Shown piece after piece: positions 16,474 through 25,336 of a stretch of 52,445 nt of DNA. The DNA is from Patescibacteria group bacterium (lineage in GTDB: Bacteria; Patescibacteriota; Patescibacteriia; Magasanikbacterales; GWA2-37-8): the NCBI GenBank assembly GCA_028688375.1, contig JAQTYG010000007.1:1-52445 (forward strand). The letters are read 5' to 3'. A model generated the notes under the pieces. It searched no databases. It saw nothing but the letters and a program-made list of their open reading frames with translations, and was not told where the DNA came from. Numbering within the stretch: the stretch's first letter is position 1; the number at the start of each line of letters is the position of its first letter. Both the position numbers and the translations under genes were made by a program.

Positions 16474-18231
16474 TCAGTCGCGCGGTCCGCCGAACATCAT
16501 TCCGCCCTGAACGCGATTAGTTGACTGCGCGGCCGCGCCAACGCCGGCGGTGGTAGCGCCAGTAACCGTCTGTGTCACCACTTCATCACCTTCGTTTAAG
16601 CCGGAAACAACTTCAGTCATTGTATCGTTTGAGTCACCGGTGGTAATCGGGGTTTTTTGCGGCGTACCGCTGGCCATTACTTCAACATAACTTGCGCCAT
16701 TTTGGGTTTTTATCGCCGAGGTGGAAATCATCAGCACATCGGGCTTGCTGTTCAAAATAATATTAACTGTGACGCTCATGCCCGGTTTGATTCTGTCGTC
16801 TTGCACGTCAAAACCGATTTTAACATTATAGCTAACCACGCCCTGACTGACGGTTCCGATGGTGTCAATTTCAGCCACTTCGCCGGTGATGCTCAAACCG
16901 TCAATGGCGTCAAAAGTGATTGTCGCTTTTTGGCCGGTCTTAACCTTGGCCACGTCAATTTCATTGAGCGCGACGGTAGCGATGCGTTGTTTGGTGATAA
17001 GCGTTCCAAGCGAAGCGCCGGACGAAATCGGATCGCCTTTTTTCGGAGTGAAAGCCGCCACCACGCCGTCAAAAGGCGCGCGCACGTAATAATCGGCCAA
17101 CTTTTCTCTGGCGTCCAAAAGCGAATTTTCGCGCTGTTCAACGGTAAGTTGAGCCGACCTTAAATCCAGCGGGTCAGTTCCGGCTTTTAAGTCGGCGAGA
17201 GAAATTATTTTTTCGGCAATACTTCGGTCGGCATTAATAATTTGATTTTTTGTGTTGCTTATTGTTTGTTTTGCCGACAAAAGACCTGATAAATGAGAAT
17301 TGGTCGTGCCGGTATAAGTTTCCAATGTATTTTGATGTGTGGTCATTAAAGTCGGGACGGTAACGGTGCGGCTGGGCGATTGTTCAATCATATCTTGGAC
17401 GTAATCAAGAAAATTTTTGAAATTCTTCACTGTATCCGCGACCAATTTCGTCATTTCATAAACGTCCGCGACGAGCGCGTCCACGGTAGAACTGCTGGAA
17501 GCCCGAGAGGCCGATTTATAATCGTCAAAAACAATATCAAAGCTGGCGCGCGCGATTTTGTACGAGGCGTCAAGATTGTCCCGGTAACCGGTCACCTTAA
17601 TACGGTCGGCCTCGCCGCTCCCGCTTCCGCGATTGGCGTAATAATCAAGATTTGACTGATTGGCTTCAAAATTATTTCCATAAATCATGCTGTTCAAACC
17701 CGAAATAACGGCCGGCATATCCAAAAAAGCGTTAGAGACGGACGTAAACCCGTCTTCATAGGCCTTATTCAAATTGTCTTCATATTGGCGTTTTGATTCC
17801 TCCGCCTGCGCCAAAGAATTTTCGTATTGAAGCAGAGTGAGCGGGTCAGCGGCCTCTGTTAATTTAAACAGCGATATTTTCGCCGAATCCAGATTGGCTT
17901 CCGCATCGCGGACGGTTTTAAGAGCGTCGCGCGCGCTCAACGAAAGCAACAAGGCGCCGGCTTTAACCTCCTGTCCGATTTTCGTATTGATGGAAACAAC
18001 ATCTCCGGAGGTTTTGGCCTTAATATCAACCTGATTGGAAGCGGAAACCTGCCCGGTTCCGGTGATGGAGGAAATCAAAACTCCGCGCTCGGCTTTGACG
18101 ATGACATAACGGACCGGCATGGCGGCCAGAAAAAATTTTTGCCAGCCGTAATATCCGCCGAACACGACGACGGCCAAAATAATTAACGTCCTAATCTTGT
18201 GCTTCATTATAAGGCCGAGAAATTTTTTCAT
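16474..18231 (-). CDS. HlyD/MacA-like periplasmic adaptor subunit
   Basis: GQVSASNQVDIKAKTSGDVVSINTKIGQEVKAGALL...YYVRAPFDGVVAAF. Confidence 0.9.
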   Translation of the reverse strand: MKKFLGLIMKHKIRTLIILAVVVFGGYYGWQKFFLAAMPVRYVIVKAERGVLISSITGTGQVSASNQVDIKAKTSGDVVSINTKIGQEVKAGALLLSLSARDALKTVRDAEANLDSAKISLFKLTEAADPLTLLQYENSLAQAEESKRQYEDNLNKAYEDGFTSVSNAFLDMPAVISGLNSMIYGNNFEANQSNLDYYANRGSGSGEADRIKVTGYRDNLDASYKIARASFDIVFDDYKSASRASSSSTVDALVADVYEMTKLVADTVKNFKNFLDYVQDMIEQSPSRTVTVPTLMTTHQNTLETYTGTTNSHLSGLLSAKQTISNTKNQIINADRSIAEKIISLADLKAGTDPLDLRSAQLTVEQRENSLLDAREKLADYYVRAPFDGVVAAFTPKKGDPISSGASLGTLITKQRIATVALNEIDVAKVKTGQKATITFDAIDGLSITGEVAEIDTIGTVSQGVVSYNVKIGFDVQDDRIKPGMSVTVNIILNSKPDVLMISTSAIKTQNGASYVEVMASGTPQKTPITTGDSNDTMTEVVSGLNEGDEVVTQTVTGATTAGVGAAAQSTNRVQGGMMFGGPRD

Positions 18232-18257
18232 ACTTACTCTATTAAATAAGTTTTTTA

Positions 18258-19034
18258 TTAAAAATTCGGAAGAGGAGGCGTGCGCGGCATAAATTCGCCG
18301 AAACGGCGGTGTACTCCGCGGCGAATCATCGGCATTTCTCCTTCGCCGACGATACGCAAACTCTTGGCCATAAAAATTTTGTCCCGGCGTTCGCCCACCA
18401 CAATCACAAACTGGCCGGCTGACAACGGCGCTTGAAGCGGAAATTCAAGATGGGATAAATCAACCACGGTTATATCGCGCGGACTTTGGATGTTTATATA
18501 ATTTTCTCCCAATTCAATAATGCGGCCGGCAGTTCCCCCGGTGCGTTCGTCAAGGCCGTGCCCTAAAAATGGACGGAAAAACATACCATCCGGATGCGGA
18601 CCGAAAGCGCGCCGTTCGATGCGTTCGGCGATGTCGGTAAATGTCAAGATAACTCCGATAATCAAAATAAAACAAACCAAGCCAATGGCGATCCGGCCAA
18701 ACGGTTTTTTGTATAAATATCCGCCTCTTTTGACAATCAACGCGGCGGCAAAAACAAGAATGATTAAACCCGCGACCAGCGCGTATGGAAAAGATTCCAA
18801 AAAAGCGAATACGCCCAGACTGCCAAAACTAAGATAACCAATATTATCGGAGGCCTTGAGGTAAAAAAGCGCCAAATTAAAAAACAACACGGCTAGCATG
18901 ACGGAGAGCGCGAGCGCGCTGCCCAACCCGAGTTTTTCCGCCAAAAAAATATATTTTGAGCGCAACTTTACGCGCCCGGTTTTGATTTGTAACATTACTT
19001 TTTCTTCAACATTATTTTTTTCCATATGCTTCAT
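18258..19034 (-). CDS. Membrane protein of unknown function in the sigma factor/MacAB operon
   Basis: Several TM segments plus C-terminal beta domain; overlaps the sigma factor gene. Confidence 0.7.
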   Translation of the reverse strand: MKHMEKNNVEEKVMLQIKTGRVKLRSKYIFLAEKLGLGSALALSVMLAVLFFNLALFYLKASDNIGYLSFGSLGVFAFLESFPYALVAGLIILVFAAALIVKRGGYLYKKPFGRIAIGLVCFILIIGVILTFTDIAERIERRAFGPHPDGMFFRPFLGHGLDERTGGTAGRIIELGENYINIQSPRDITVVDLSHLEFPLQAPLSAGQFVIVVGERRDKIFMAKSLRIVGEGEMPMIRRGVHRRFGEFMPRTPPLPNF

Positions 19035-19593
19035 CGGATAATAATTGTTTTAATATTTTTTTCCCGCGGGCGATGAGGGTGCCGACGGTGTTTCGAGGCA
19101 AACGAAGTATATCGCTGATTTCTTCGTAGGTTTTTTGTTCAAAAAAATACAATATGATCGGTTCGCGGTATTTATCATTCATTCGCGAAAGCCCCAACTC
19201 GATTTTTGATTTTAAAATTTTTGAGTCAATTTTTTCTTTGATATCGGTTTTTTCATCAATCAACTCCCATTCTTGGTCATCGAGCGAAACGGATTCTTTG
19301 CGGTATTTTTTGATGTGATTGAGCGCCTCATTGTGAGCGATGCGATAGACCCAGGGTGAAAATTTTTTGTCGGCGTCAAAATCATACAAGTTGCGGTAGG
19401 CCTTGATAAAAACATCCTGAAGTACATCTTCAAGCTCGTCGCCGCTTTTTATGAATTTTCTTAAATAATGAGACAATTTTGTTTGGTAGCGCCGGATAAT
19501 TTCGCTGAAATATTCTTTTTCCACCTCCCTAACGACGATTACCAGCTGCTCATCGCTCAAATTTTCAGGCATGGGCATACGGATATAATACAA
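19012..19593 (-). CDS. ECF-type RNA polymerase sigma factor
   Basis: DELEDVLQDVFIKAYRNLYDFDADKKFSPWVYRIAHNEALNHIKK...TYEEISDILRLPRNTVGTLIARGKKILKQLL. Confidence 0.93.
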   Translation of the reverse strand: MYYIRMPMPENLSDEQLVIVVREVEKEYFSEIIRRYQTKLSHYLRKFIKSGDELEDVLQDVFIKAYRNLYDFDADKKFSPWVYRIAHNEALNHIKKYRKESVSLDDQEWELIDEKTDIKEKIDSKILKSKIELGLSRMNDKYREPIILYFFEQKTYEEISDILRLPRNTVGTLIARGKKILKQLLSDEAYGKK

Positions 19594-19612
19594 TTGAAAG
19601 CAAAAAATTATT

Positions 19613-19720
19613 TCACCCTGTTAAATAATCCGCTCTTGGCAAAATTTAACGGGGAAAACCCTGTTAAACAAAAATTTTTACATTTCCCTGTTAATTTGAC
19701 GGGCTATTTAACGGGGTAAA
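19613..19720. repeat. Repeat element with multiple TTTAACRGGG/CCCYGTTAAA half-sites upstream of the sigma factor gene
   Basis: caccctgttaaataatcc...aaccctgttaaac...tccctgttaattt...ctatttaacggggt. Confidence 0.75.
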
Positions 19721-19768
19721 ATTGGTTTATATCTTAGCCTAAAACTGACAAAAAAGCCAATAAAACAG

Positions 19769-19796
19769 CACCACCGAGAAATAAGTTCGGTGGTGT
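19769..19796. terminator. Hairpin terminator agcaccaccgagaaataagttcggtggtgtt
   Basis: 9-bp stem CACCACCGA/TCGGTGGTG. Confidence 0.65.
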
Positions 19797-19899
19797 TAAT
19801 TTTTGCAGGGGGTGTAAGCCCGGCACAAAGCGCTTCGCCCGAGCAGAATCTCAAAAATCTCTGTCGGGCTTCACACTTATTTCTATGGTATTTTTACTT

Positions 19900-21084
19900 T
19901 TATTTCGCGCCGAGCGTTTCCTTAAAATACATCCACAGACCGCCTAAACTCCACAGCAACACCGCCAGCGACAATAAACAGCCGAGCACGGGGATGATGA
20001 AAAGTAAATAACAAATTAACACCCCGAGCAAAGCCGGGCCGTACAATGATTTGCCGGTTCGGTTGAATCGGCTCATCAGTTTTTCGCCGATGGCCATCGC
20101 GCCGATGACTTTCGCCAATATCATTGCCGTCAGCCAAATTAAACCAAGAACACCGGCCACAGGCAAGCCGATAATCGTGATGGCCGCAAACAAACAAATC
20201 ACCGGCACCACGATAAGCAAGACCGCGCCCCAACCAAACGCCGCGCCAACGTGGGCGGACATTTTTTCGGAAATCCCGTTCAATCGGCGACCGAATATCG
20301 CCACTAAAATCGCGGCTAAAATCAAAGCGCCGAACAAAGCGATGATGCGCGTGAACACCCAAATGCCGGCCAAAGCACCGGCGCCATTTTTATTGGTTTT
20401 ATGCTCAACATTTTTTACTTTCGGTTCCAAACGGACTACCCCGCCGGTGACTGTGCCGTCGTTGGTAAATTTTACGTTTTGATCGGCGCGATAACTCAAG
20501 GCGCCGGCAATGACCGCGTTTTTACCGATAGCCAAATTGCCGCACGGCTGATCTTTTTTCGCTGAATTGCAGGATAAATCCAAACTGACATTTTTACCCA
20601 CCGGACCGTCAATCACAACACTGGCTCCGCCACCGACAATTTCTCCACCGATTTTACCGCGCGCGTCCACACTGGCCGCCGCCGCCAAAACGTCGCCGCC
20701 GATTTCGGATTTAGAACCAAAAATTACGCTGGCGCCGAAAGCCATGACATTACGGCTGATTTTATTAGTGATATTGATTAGATTTCCGGCAGAACGCACA
20801 TTGCCGCCGACTTCACCATTGATATTGATGGCTTGCCCGACGCAAAGCACGTCGCCCGATACCGGGCCATTGATAATTATGTTTTGTCCGGCGCAAAGGA
20901 TATCGCCATTCACCGCGCCGTCCACGGTAATGTTTTGTCCGGCAACGTAAAAATTACCCTCAATCGTTTGGTCGGCCGAAATATACACCGACTGCTCGGC
21001 TTTGACGCTAAACGCCTGCGCGTCGGCGGTAAAAAACAAACCCCCACTCACAATCAGCGCCGCGACGAGAAATTTCATTTTCAT
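19900..21084 (-). CDS. Membrane protein with bactofilin/polymer-forming-like repeats
   Basis: QTIEGNFYVAGQNITVDGAVNGDILCAGQNIIINGPVSGDVLCVGQ, then multiple TM helices. Confidence 0.75.
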   Translation of the reverse strand: MKMKFLVAALIVSGGLFFTADAQAFSVKAEQSVYISADQTIEGNFYVAGQNITVDGAVNGDILCAGQNIIINGPVSGDVLCVGQAININGEVGGNVRSAGNLINITNKISRNVMAFGASVIFGSKSEIGGDVLAAAASVDARGKIGGEIVGGGASVVIDGPVGKNVSLDLSCNSAKKDQPCGNLAIGKNAVIAGALSYRADQNVKFTNDGTVTGGVVRLEPKVKNVEHKTNKNGAGALAGIWVFTRIIALFGALILAAILVAIFGRRLNGISEKMSAHVGAAFGWGAVLLIVVPVICLFAAITIIGLPVAGVLGLIWLTAMILAKVIGAMAIGEKLMSRFNRTGKSLYGPALLGVLICYLLFIIPVLGCLLSLAVLLWSLGGLWMYFKETLGAK

Positions 21085-21176
21085 AAATATGAGTTAAGCG
21101 AACGCAAAAAATTTTGCGCCTCGCCTGTTTAATATTTCAATAATACATCGCGCTTGCTCGGTTTTTCTTACAGTCA

Positions 21177-21542
21177 TTATTTCAGCACTTTTTTCACTTC
21201 TTTCACGATTTCTTCCAAAGTATAATGCGCCTTGATAAAATACGCCTTAATGCCCAGCGCCGTACAGCGGGCAATGGAATCGGCGTCGGATTTAACGGTA
21301 GAAATCAAAACCGGGATATCTTTCAGCTCATCATCCTTTTTCATGACGGTCAAAACCTCTTCTCCGGATTTTTTCGGCATCAACAAATCCAACAGCACCA
21401 AATCAGGCTTAAATTGCTTGGCTTTCACCAGAGCATCCTCTCCGTCTACCGCGATCAAGGTCTCAAAACCATTGTCCACAAGAGCCGCGTTGACGGCCTT
21501 TGACAAAATATTGTCGTCTTCCACAATAAGTACTTTGCGCAT
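21177..21542 (-). CDS. Response regulator (single receiver domain)
   Basis: KVLIVEDDNILSKAV...PDLVLLDLLMPKKSGEEVL. Confidence 0.95.
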   Translation of the reverse strand: MRKVLIVEDDNILSKAVNAALVDNGFETLIAVDGEDALVKAKQFKPDLVLLDLLMPKKSGEEVLTVMKKDDELKDIPVLISTVKSDADSIARCTALGIKAYFIKAHYTLEEIVKEVKKVLK

Positions 21543-21562
21543 AATAAAAAATTAATAATCAA

Positions 21563-23467
21563 TTATGCTGTTGGTAAAAAAACATAAAAAGTTGAGCCCT
21601 TGTTTTCCTTGGTTTCACACCATATCCGACCCTTGTGCTTGTCAACAATATATTTGGCGATATAAAGACCCAAACCGGTGCCTCCTTCGGTGGACATGAC
21701 GTTTTCACCGCGAAAGAACCGGTCAAACAATCTGTTGAGCTGGCGCGCCGGAATTCCCGCCCCATTATCTTTCACAAAATAAGTCGCGCCTTCTTTGGTG
21801 ATTTCACAGCCAATGATTATTTTTCCCCCGAATTTCGTGTACTTAACGGCGTTGTTTATCAAATTTATAAAAACCTGGGATATTTTGCTTTTGTCCGCCC
21901 TGGCGACAACCTTTTTCAGGCCGCCATTGAGAAATTCAATCTTGATTTTTTTATTCTGCGCCAACACCATCTGCTCTTTTACGACTTCCGTGACAATGGC
22001 GGAGATGTCTTCTTTTTTCAAAACTACATTATATTTTTCGCCGGCCTCAATGTGCGAAACGTCCAGCAAATCATCCACCAGAGCGACCATTCGGGCGTTA
22101 CCGGTCGCAATCTGCTCAATATAATCTTTTTGTTTGTCAGACAAAACACCGGCTTTTTCCCCCAACAAAAGTTCACAAAACCATTTAATGCCGGTAAGCG
22201 GAGTGCGCAATTGATGCGAAGCGACAGAAACAAACTCCGTTTTCATTTTATCTATCTCTTTGGCTTGCGTGATATCTCTTATAATTGACAACACGGCCGG
22301 TTTACCCTCAAAACTTATCAACGACGCGTTAATTTCCACCGGAAAAGATTTATCGTTTTTTCTCAATAATTCTATCTCATACCTTGGGTTTACTTTCTTC
22401 CCGGCAAGTCTGGCTTTATACCTTTCAAGCACCATTTTTTTATACTTGTCATCAATGAAATTTATAAACGGCTTGTTATACGCCTCCACTTCCGTGTATC
22501 CGACCATGTCAAACATTTGCTTGTTAAAAAATTTCACGCGATTTTCGCACAAAATCACCACCCCGTCATTGCTGCTTTCCACGATTGAGGTGTACAGCGT
22601 TCTGACACGAGACAACTCTTCTTCTGTTTTTTCTCTTTCGGTAATATCTTCTCCCGAGCTTAAAATCCCGATAATCTTTCCGCCCTTATCTTTTAATATG
22701 GAATTGTGCCAGGATAAAAATTTCTTTTCTCCGTTCTTGGCGACTATACTATTCTCGTAATATTCGACAAATTTCAATTTACCATGAATACAATCCCCAA
22801 AAATCTTTTTCACCTCTTCTCTGTTTTCCGCGGGCAAGCAAGTGGTAAACCAATCTTTTCCCAGTAACTCTCCGTTATTATAACCCAAAATCTCATTTCC
22901 CTTTTGATTTATCAAAATAATTCTCCCCTGTTTATCAAGGACGACAATCATCGCCCCGACCATTTTGAGATAATTTTCCGCTTTTTCTCTTTCCGCGCTG
23001 ATTTGTTCCTCAATTTCTTTGTGATGCGAAATGTCGCGCACGATGGCAAAAACCATCGGTTTTCCTTCTTGATATACCAACCTAAAATAAGCTTCCACCG
23101 GAAAAACTGTCTTGTCTTTTCTGACAATGCGACCTTCTGACGTCACCGAACCCTTTTTTAACAAATCTTTGACTATCTTCGGAAAAACAGACCTGGCATC
23201 TTCCTTGAAAATAATTTCTCTTACGCTCTTCCCCAGTAATTCGCCTTTCGTATAGCCCAAAGTTTTGTAAGCGGCCCTGTTGCAGGCAATAAATTTGCCT
23301 TCCAAATGTCCTAAAAAAATAGCATCCGGAGAATGTTCAAACAACGCGCGGAACAGATAACAAAACCCGTACGCCCGCCCAGACATACATCTGTTTCCAG
23401 AACCGCCGTAATCACATGCTTTTTGTTTTTGTATCTTTTTTTTAGGCATGTTATGTCTCGTGGTCAT
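21563..23467 (-). CDS. Multi-PAS sensor histidine kinase
   Basis: Three PAS segments; H-box VSVASHQLRTPLTGIKW; HATPase FVKDNGAGIP...GGTGLGLYIAKYIVD. Confidence 0.95.
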   Translation of the reverse strand: MTTRHNMPKKKIQKQKACDYGGSGNRCMSGRAYGFCYLFRALFEHSPDAIFLGHLEGKFIACNRAAYKTLGYTKGELLGKSVREIIFKEDARSVFPKIVKDLLKKGSVTSEGRIVRKDKTVFPVEAYFRLVYQEGKPMVFAIVRDISHHKEIEEQISAEREKAENYLKMVGAMIVVLDKQGRIILINQKGNEILGYNNGELLGKDWFTTCLPAENREEVKKIFGDCIHGKLKFVEYYENSIVAKNGEKKFLSWHNSILKDKGGKIIGILSSGEDITEREKTEEELSRVRTLYTSIVESSNDGVVILCENRVKFFNKQMFDMVGYTEVEAYNKPFINFIDDKYKKMVLERYKARLAGKKVNPRYEIELLRKNDKSFPVEINASLISFEGKPAVLSIIRDITQAKEIDKMKTEFVSVASHQLRTPLTGIKWFCELLLGEKAGVLSDKQKDYIEQIATGNARMVALVDDLLDVSHIEAGEKYNVVLKKEDISAIVTEVVKEQMVLAQNKKIKIEFLNGGLKKVVARADKSKISQVFINLINNAVKYTKFGGKIIIGCEITKEGATYFVKDNGAGIPARQLNRLFDRFFRGENVMSTEGGTGLGLYIAKYIVDKHKGRIWCETKENKGSTFYVFLPTA

Positions 23468-23480
23468 TATCGCGCGCGCC

Positions 23481-24101
23481 CTACTTCCTCAATCTTTTTC
23501 TCAATTCACTGATTTCTTTTGTCAATTTTACCAATTTTAATTCCCGCTCGGCTATTATTTTGGTCAGTTTTTCCAGCTCTTTGATGCGTTTTTCCAGCTG
23601 TGCGGTGCGCTTTTCCACCGCCCCCTCCAGTCGCTGGGTGTATTCCTCCAATTTCTTTTCCGCCAGCTCCTTGGCCGTGACGTCTTCCATGGCCAAGAGA
23701 ATCAACTGTGGCAATGACTTGTCTCGCGCCCCAAAAATCTGGCGGGCGTTAAGAAAGATGATTTTTCTTCCGATCAACTGAAAATTGTGGTCGACCTCAA
23801 AATCTTTAAAAAAAGTATCCCTGGGCACAATTTCTTCCAACAATCTTTTTAGGGACGGGACGTTCCACTGTTTGTTCCCGATGTCGTAAACATACGCATT
23901 TTCCGTTTCGGCCCGAGAAACTTTAAAGAACTGGTAAAAAGATTCATTGGCCGCCACCACCCGAAGATTTTTATCCAAAATCAAAAACGGCTCTCTGACA
24001 GTGTCCACCACTGTTTTCACGTATGTCCAAGTGGTTTGCCATATTTCGTTGGCTAAACCATTTTTACGACCCGCTGTTTTTTTTATTTTATCTTTTTCCA
24101 T
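23481..24101 (-). CDS. PAS domain protein with C-terminal coiled coil
   Basis: VDTVREPFLILDKNLRVVAANESFYQFFKV; long charged C-term coiled coil. Confidence 0.85.
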   Translation of the reverse strand: MEKDKIKKTAGRKNGLANEIWQTTWTYVKTVVDTVREPFLILDKNLRVVAANESFYQFFKVSRAETENAYVYDIGNKQWNVPSLKRLLEEIVPRDTFFKDFEVDHNFQLIGRKIIFLNARQIFGARDKSLPQLILLAMEDVTAKELAEKKLEEYTQRLEGAVEKRTAQLEKRIKELEKLTKIIAERELKLVKLTKEISELRKRLRK

Positions 24102-24103
24102 AT

Positions 24104-24232
24104 TTTCTAAGGTTGAATTAATAAAAAATTTATTTTTTATTATGAAACCTGACGAAAATTCAAATTTCGCAAAAATTTATATTTCCTAAGGTTGAATGAA
24201 TAAAAAACTTATTTTTTTATTATGAAAAACCG
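24104..24232. repeat. Two ~50-bp direct repeats upstream of the PAS gene
   Basis: tttctaaggttgaattaataaaaaatttattttttattatgaaac versus ttcctaaggttgaatgaataaaaaacttatttttttattatgaaaa. Confidence 0.8.
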
Positions 24233-24446
24233 ACGCCTTTCTCCGCACGCTTAGCGTCTTTTAACATCGACGGTTTCCGAGCGCGCTGGTTTCTCGCGTT
24301 TTTAAATATAAAAACCCCCCTTTCTTTCTCCTTCTGGCCCAGACCTTATTGCCTATATTATAGCCCTAAAAGACATGCCGAACAAGGCCGCGAGGCATGC
24401 TTTCTAATTTGTCAAGGGGGGTGGCTGCTCCCTCCGTAATATTCAT

Positions 24447-24470
24447 AAAACCCGGCTTTCGCCAGGTTTT
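24447..24470 (-). terminator. Terminator downstream of tRNA-Trp
   Basis: Minus strand AAAACCTGGCgaaaGCCGGGTTTT. Confidence 0.75.
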
Positions 24471-24479
24471 GTTAAGTTG

Positions 24480-24550
24480 CAGGGGGTGTAGGAATCGAAC
24501 CCACGCAGGTGGTTTTGGAGACCACCGTACTACCACTATACGAACCCCCC
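24480..24550 (-). tRNA. tRNA-Trp(CCA)
   Basis: Minus strand GGGGGGTTCGTATAGTGGTAGTACGGTGGTCTCCAAAACCACCTGCGTGGGTTCGATTCCTACACCCCCTG. Confidence 0.92.
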
Positions 24551-24593
24551 ATTTTAAAGAAGCGACGTTTGGGCGCCGCCCCTTAAAATTTTA

Positions 24594-24758
24594 TCACTTG
24601 GTTTCCTTGTGCGCCAAGTGCTTTTTGCAGTGGCGGCAATATTTCTTTATTTCCAAGCGAGTCTTCAGCAGCTTTTTGTTTTTGCGACTGAAATAATTAA
24701 CGCGCTTGCACTCGGAACACTCCAACTTGATCATGTTCTCTCTTTCTTTTGACGGCAT
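24594..24758 (-). CDS. rpmG: 50S ribosomal protein L33
   Basis: [54 protein letters not shown]. Confidence 0.93.
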   Translation of the reverse strand: MPSKERENMIKLECSECKRVNYFSRKNKKLLKTRLEIKKYCRHCKKHLAHKETK

Positions 24759-24841
24759 ATTTTCTAATTATTAATTTATATTGTGAGACGCTGAGCGTCT
24801 CTGCAACAACGCCGAGCGTTGTGGGCAGGCTAGGATTTTCA

Positions 24842-24994
24842 CCCCTCACTTGCCCCATGTTAAGTGGGTGGACTAGGATTCGAACCTAGGAAGGCGGAGC
24901 CAGCAGATTTACAGTCTGCCCCAGTTGACCACTTTGGTATCCACCCATAAAAAATTATTTTTATCGCGAACAAATGAACGGGCAAGTGAGGGGC
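24842..24994. repeat. Inverted-repeat-bounded insert (CCCCTCACTTGCCC ... GGGCAAGTGAGGGG) carrying tRNA-Tyr
   Basis: 14-bp terminal inverted repeats; sits in the T-loop of the outer tRNA-Tyr. Confidence 0.85.
24865..24946 (-). tRNA. tRNA-Tyr(GTA), intact, intronless
   Basis: GGGTGGA/TCCACCC acceptor; anticodon loop ctGTAaa; T-arm CTAGGTTCGAATCCTAG; long variable arm. Confidence 0.93.
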
Positions 24995-25023
24995 GGGCCT
25001 AGGAAGGCGGAGCTAGCAGATTT

Positions 25024-25223
25024 CACTAACCCAAAAGTTTCCTTTTGGCATGGACTATATCTTTACCCGCGAGGGGTACTTTGGTATCTAGTCTCTACGG
25101 CGCCCCAATTAAAATTAAATCGGGTTCCCACGGTATTGGCATGTCCGCCGTCGGCGGATTTAGCTTTCACCGTTATCCCAAAGAGTTTCATCTCAAGGTT
25201 GCCCTTGGGAGCTGCAATTATTT
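25024..25223 (-). ncRNA. Group I intron inserted in the tRNA-Tyr anticodon (between U35 and A36)
   Basis: P-like AACGGUGAAAGCUAAAUCCGCC; Q-like CAAUACCGUGGGAACCC; R-like GCCGUAGAGACUAGAU; S AAGAUAUAGUCC; P1 CUGU/GCAG with U-G pair at the 5' splice site; 3' terminal G. Confidence 0.88.
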
Positions 25224-25280
25224 ACAGTCTGCCCCAGTTGGCCACTTTGGTACCTGCCCAAAACAAATTTTTTTCCTCCG

Positions 25281-25320
25281 AGCCACCTGTCGGGCTCGGA
25301 CCGACGACCTACGGTTTACC
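25281..25320 (-). pseudogene. tRNA-Thr(GGU)-like 3'-half remnant
   Basis: GGTAAACCGTAGGTCGTCGGTCCGAGCCCGACAGGTGGCT aligns without gaps to the 3' half of the intact tRNA-Thr(GGT) at 30675; no matching 5' half. Confidence 0.7.
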
Positions 25321-25336
25321 TGCCCGACACGCCTAG

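Larger units (their letters stand above)
24822..25259 (-). pseudogene. Outer tRNA-Tyr(GUA) gene, interrupted by a group I intron in the anticodon and by a tRNA-Tyr-carrying insert in the T-loop
   Basis: 5' GGGCAGG pairs perfectly with 3' CCTGCCC(A) at 24823-24829; T-stem CTAGG (24998-25002) pairs with CCTAG (24830-24834); body matches intact tRNA-Tyr. Confidence 0.85.

Noticed and set aside
14455-18231. Antibiotic efflux (true MacAB-TolC) operon
   Set aside because: No outer membrane partner seen and the lineage likely lacks a classic outer membrane; only a MacAB-like exporter call is supported
24842-24994. Simple tandem duplication of tRNA-Tyr
   Set aside because: The outer copy's acceptor and T-stem halves lie on both sides of the inner copy, and the inner copy is bounded by 14-bp inverted repeats; this is nesting, not a tandem array (assembly error still to be excluded)
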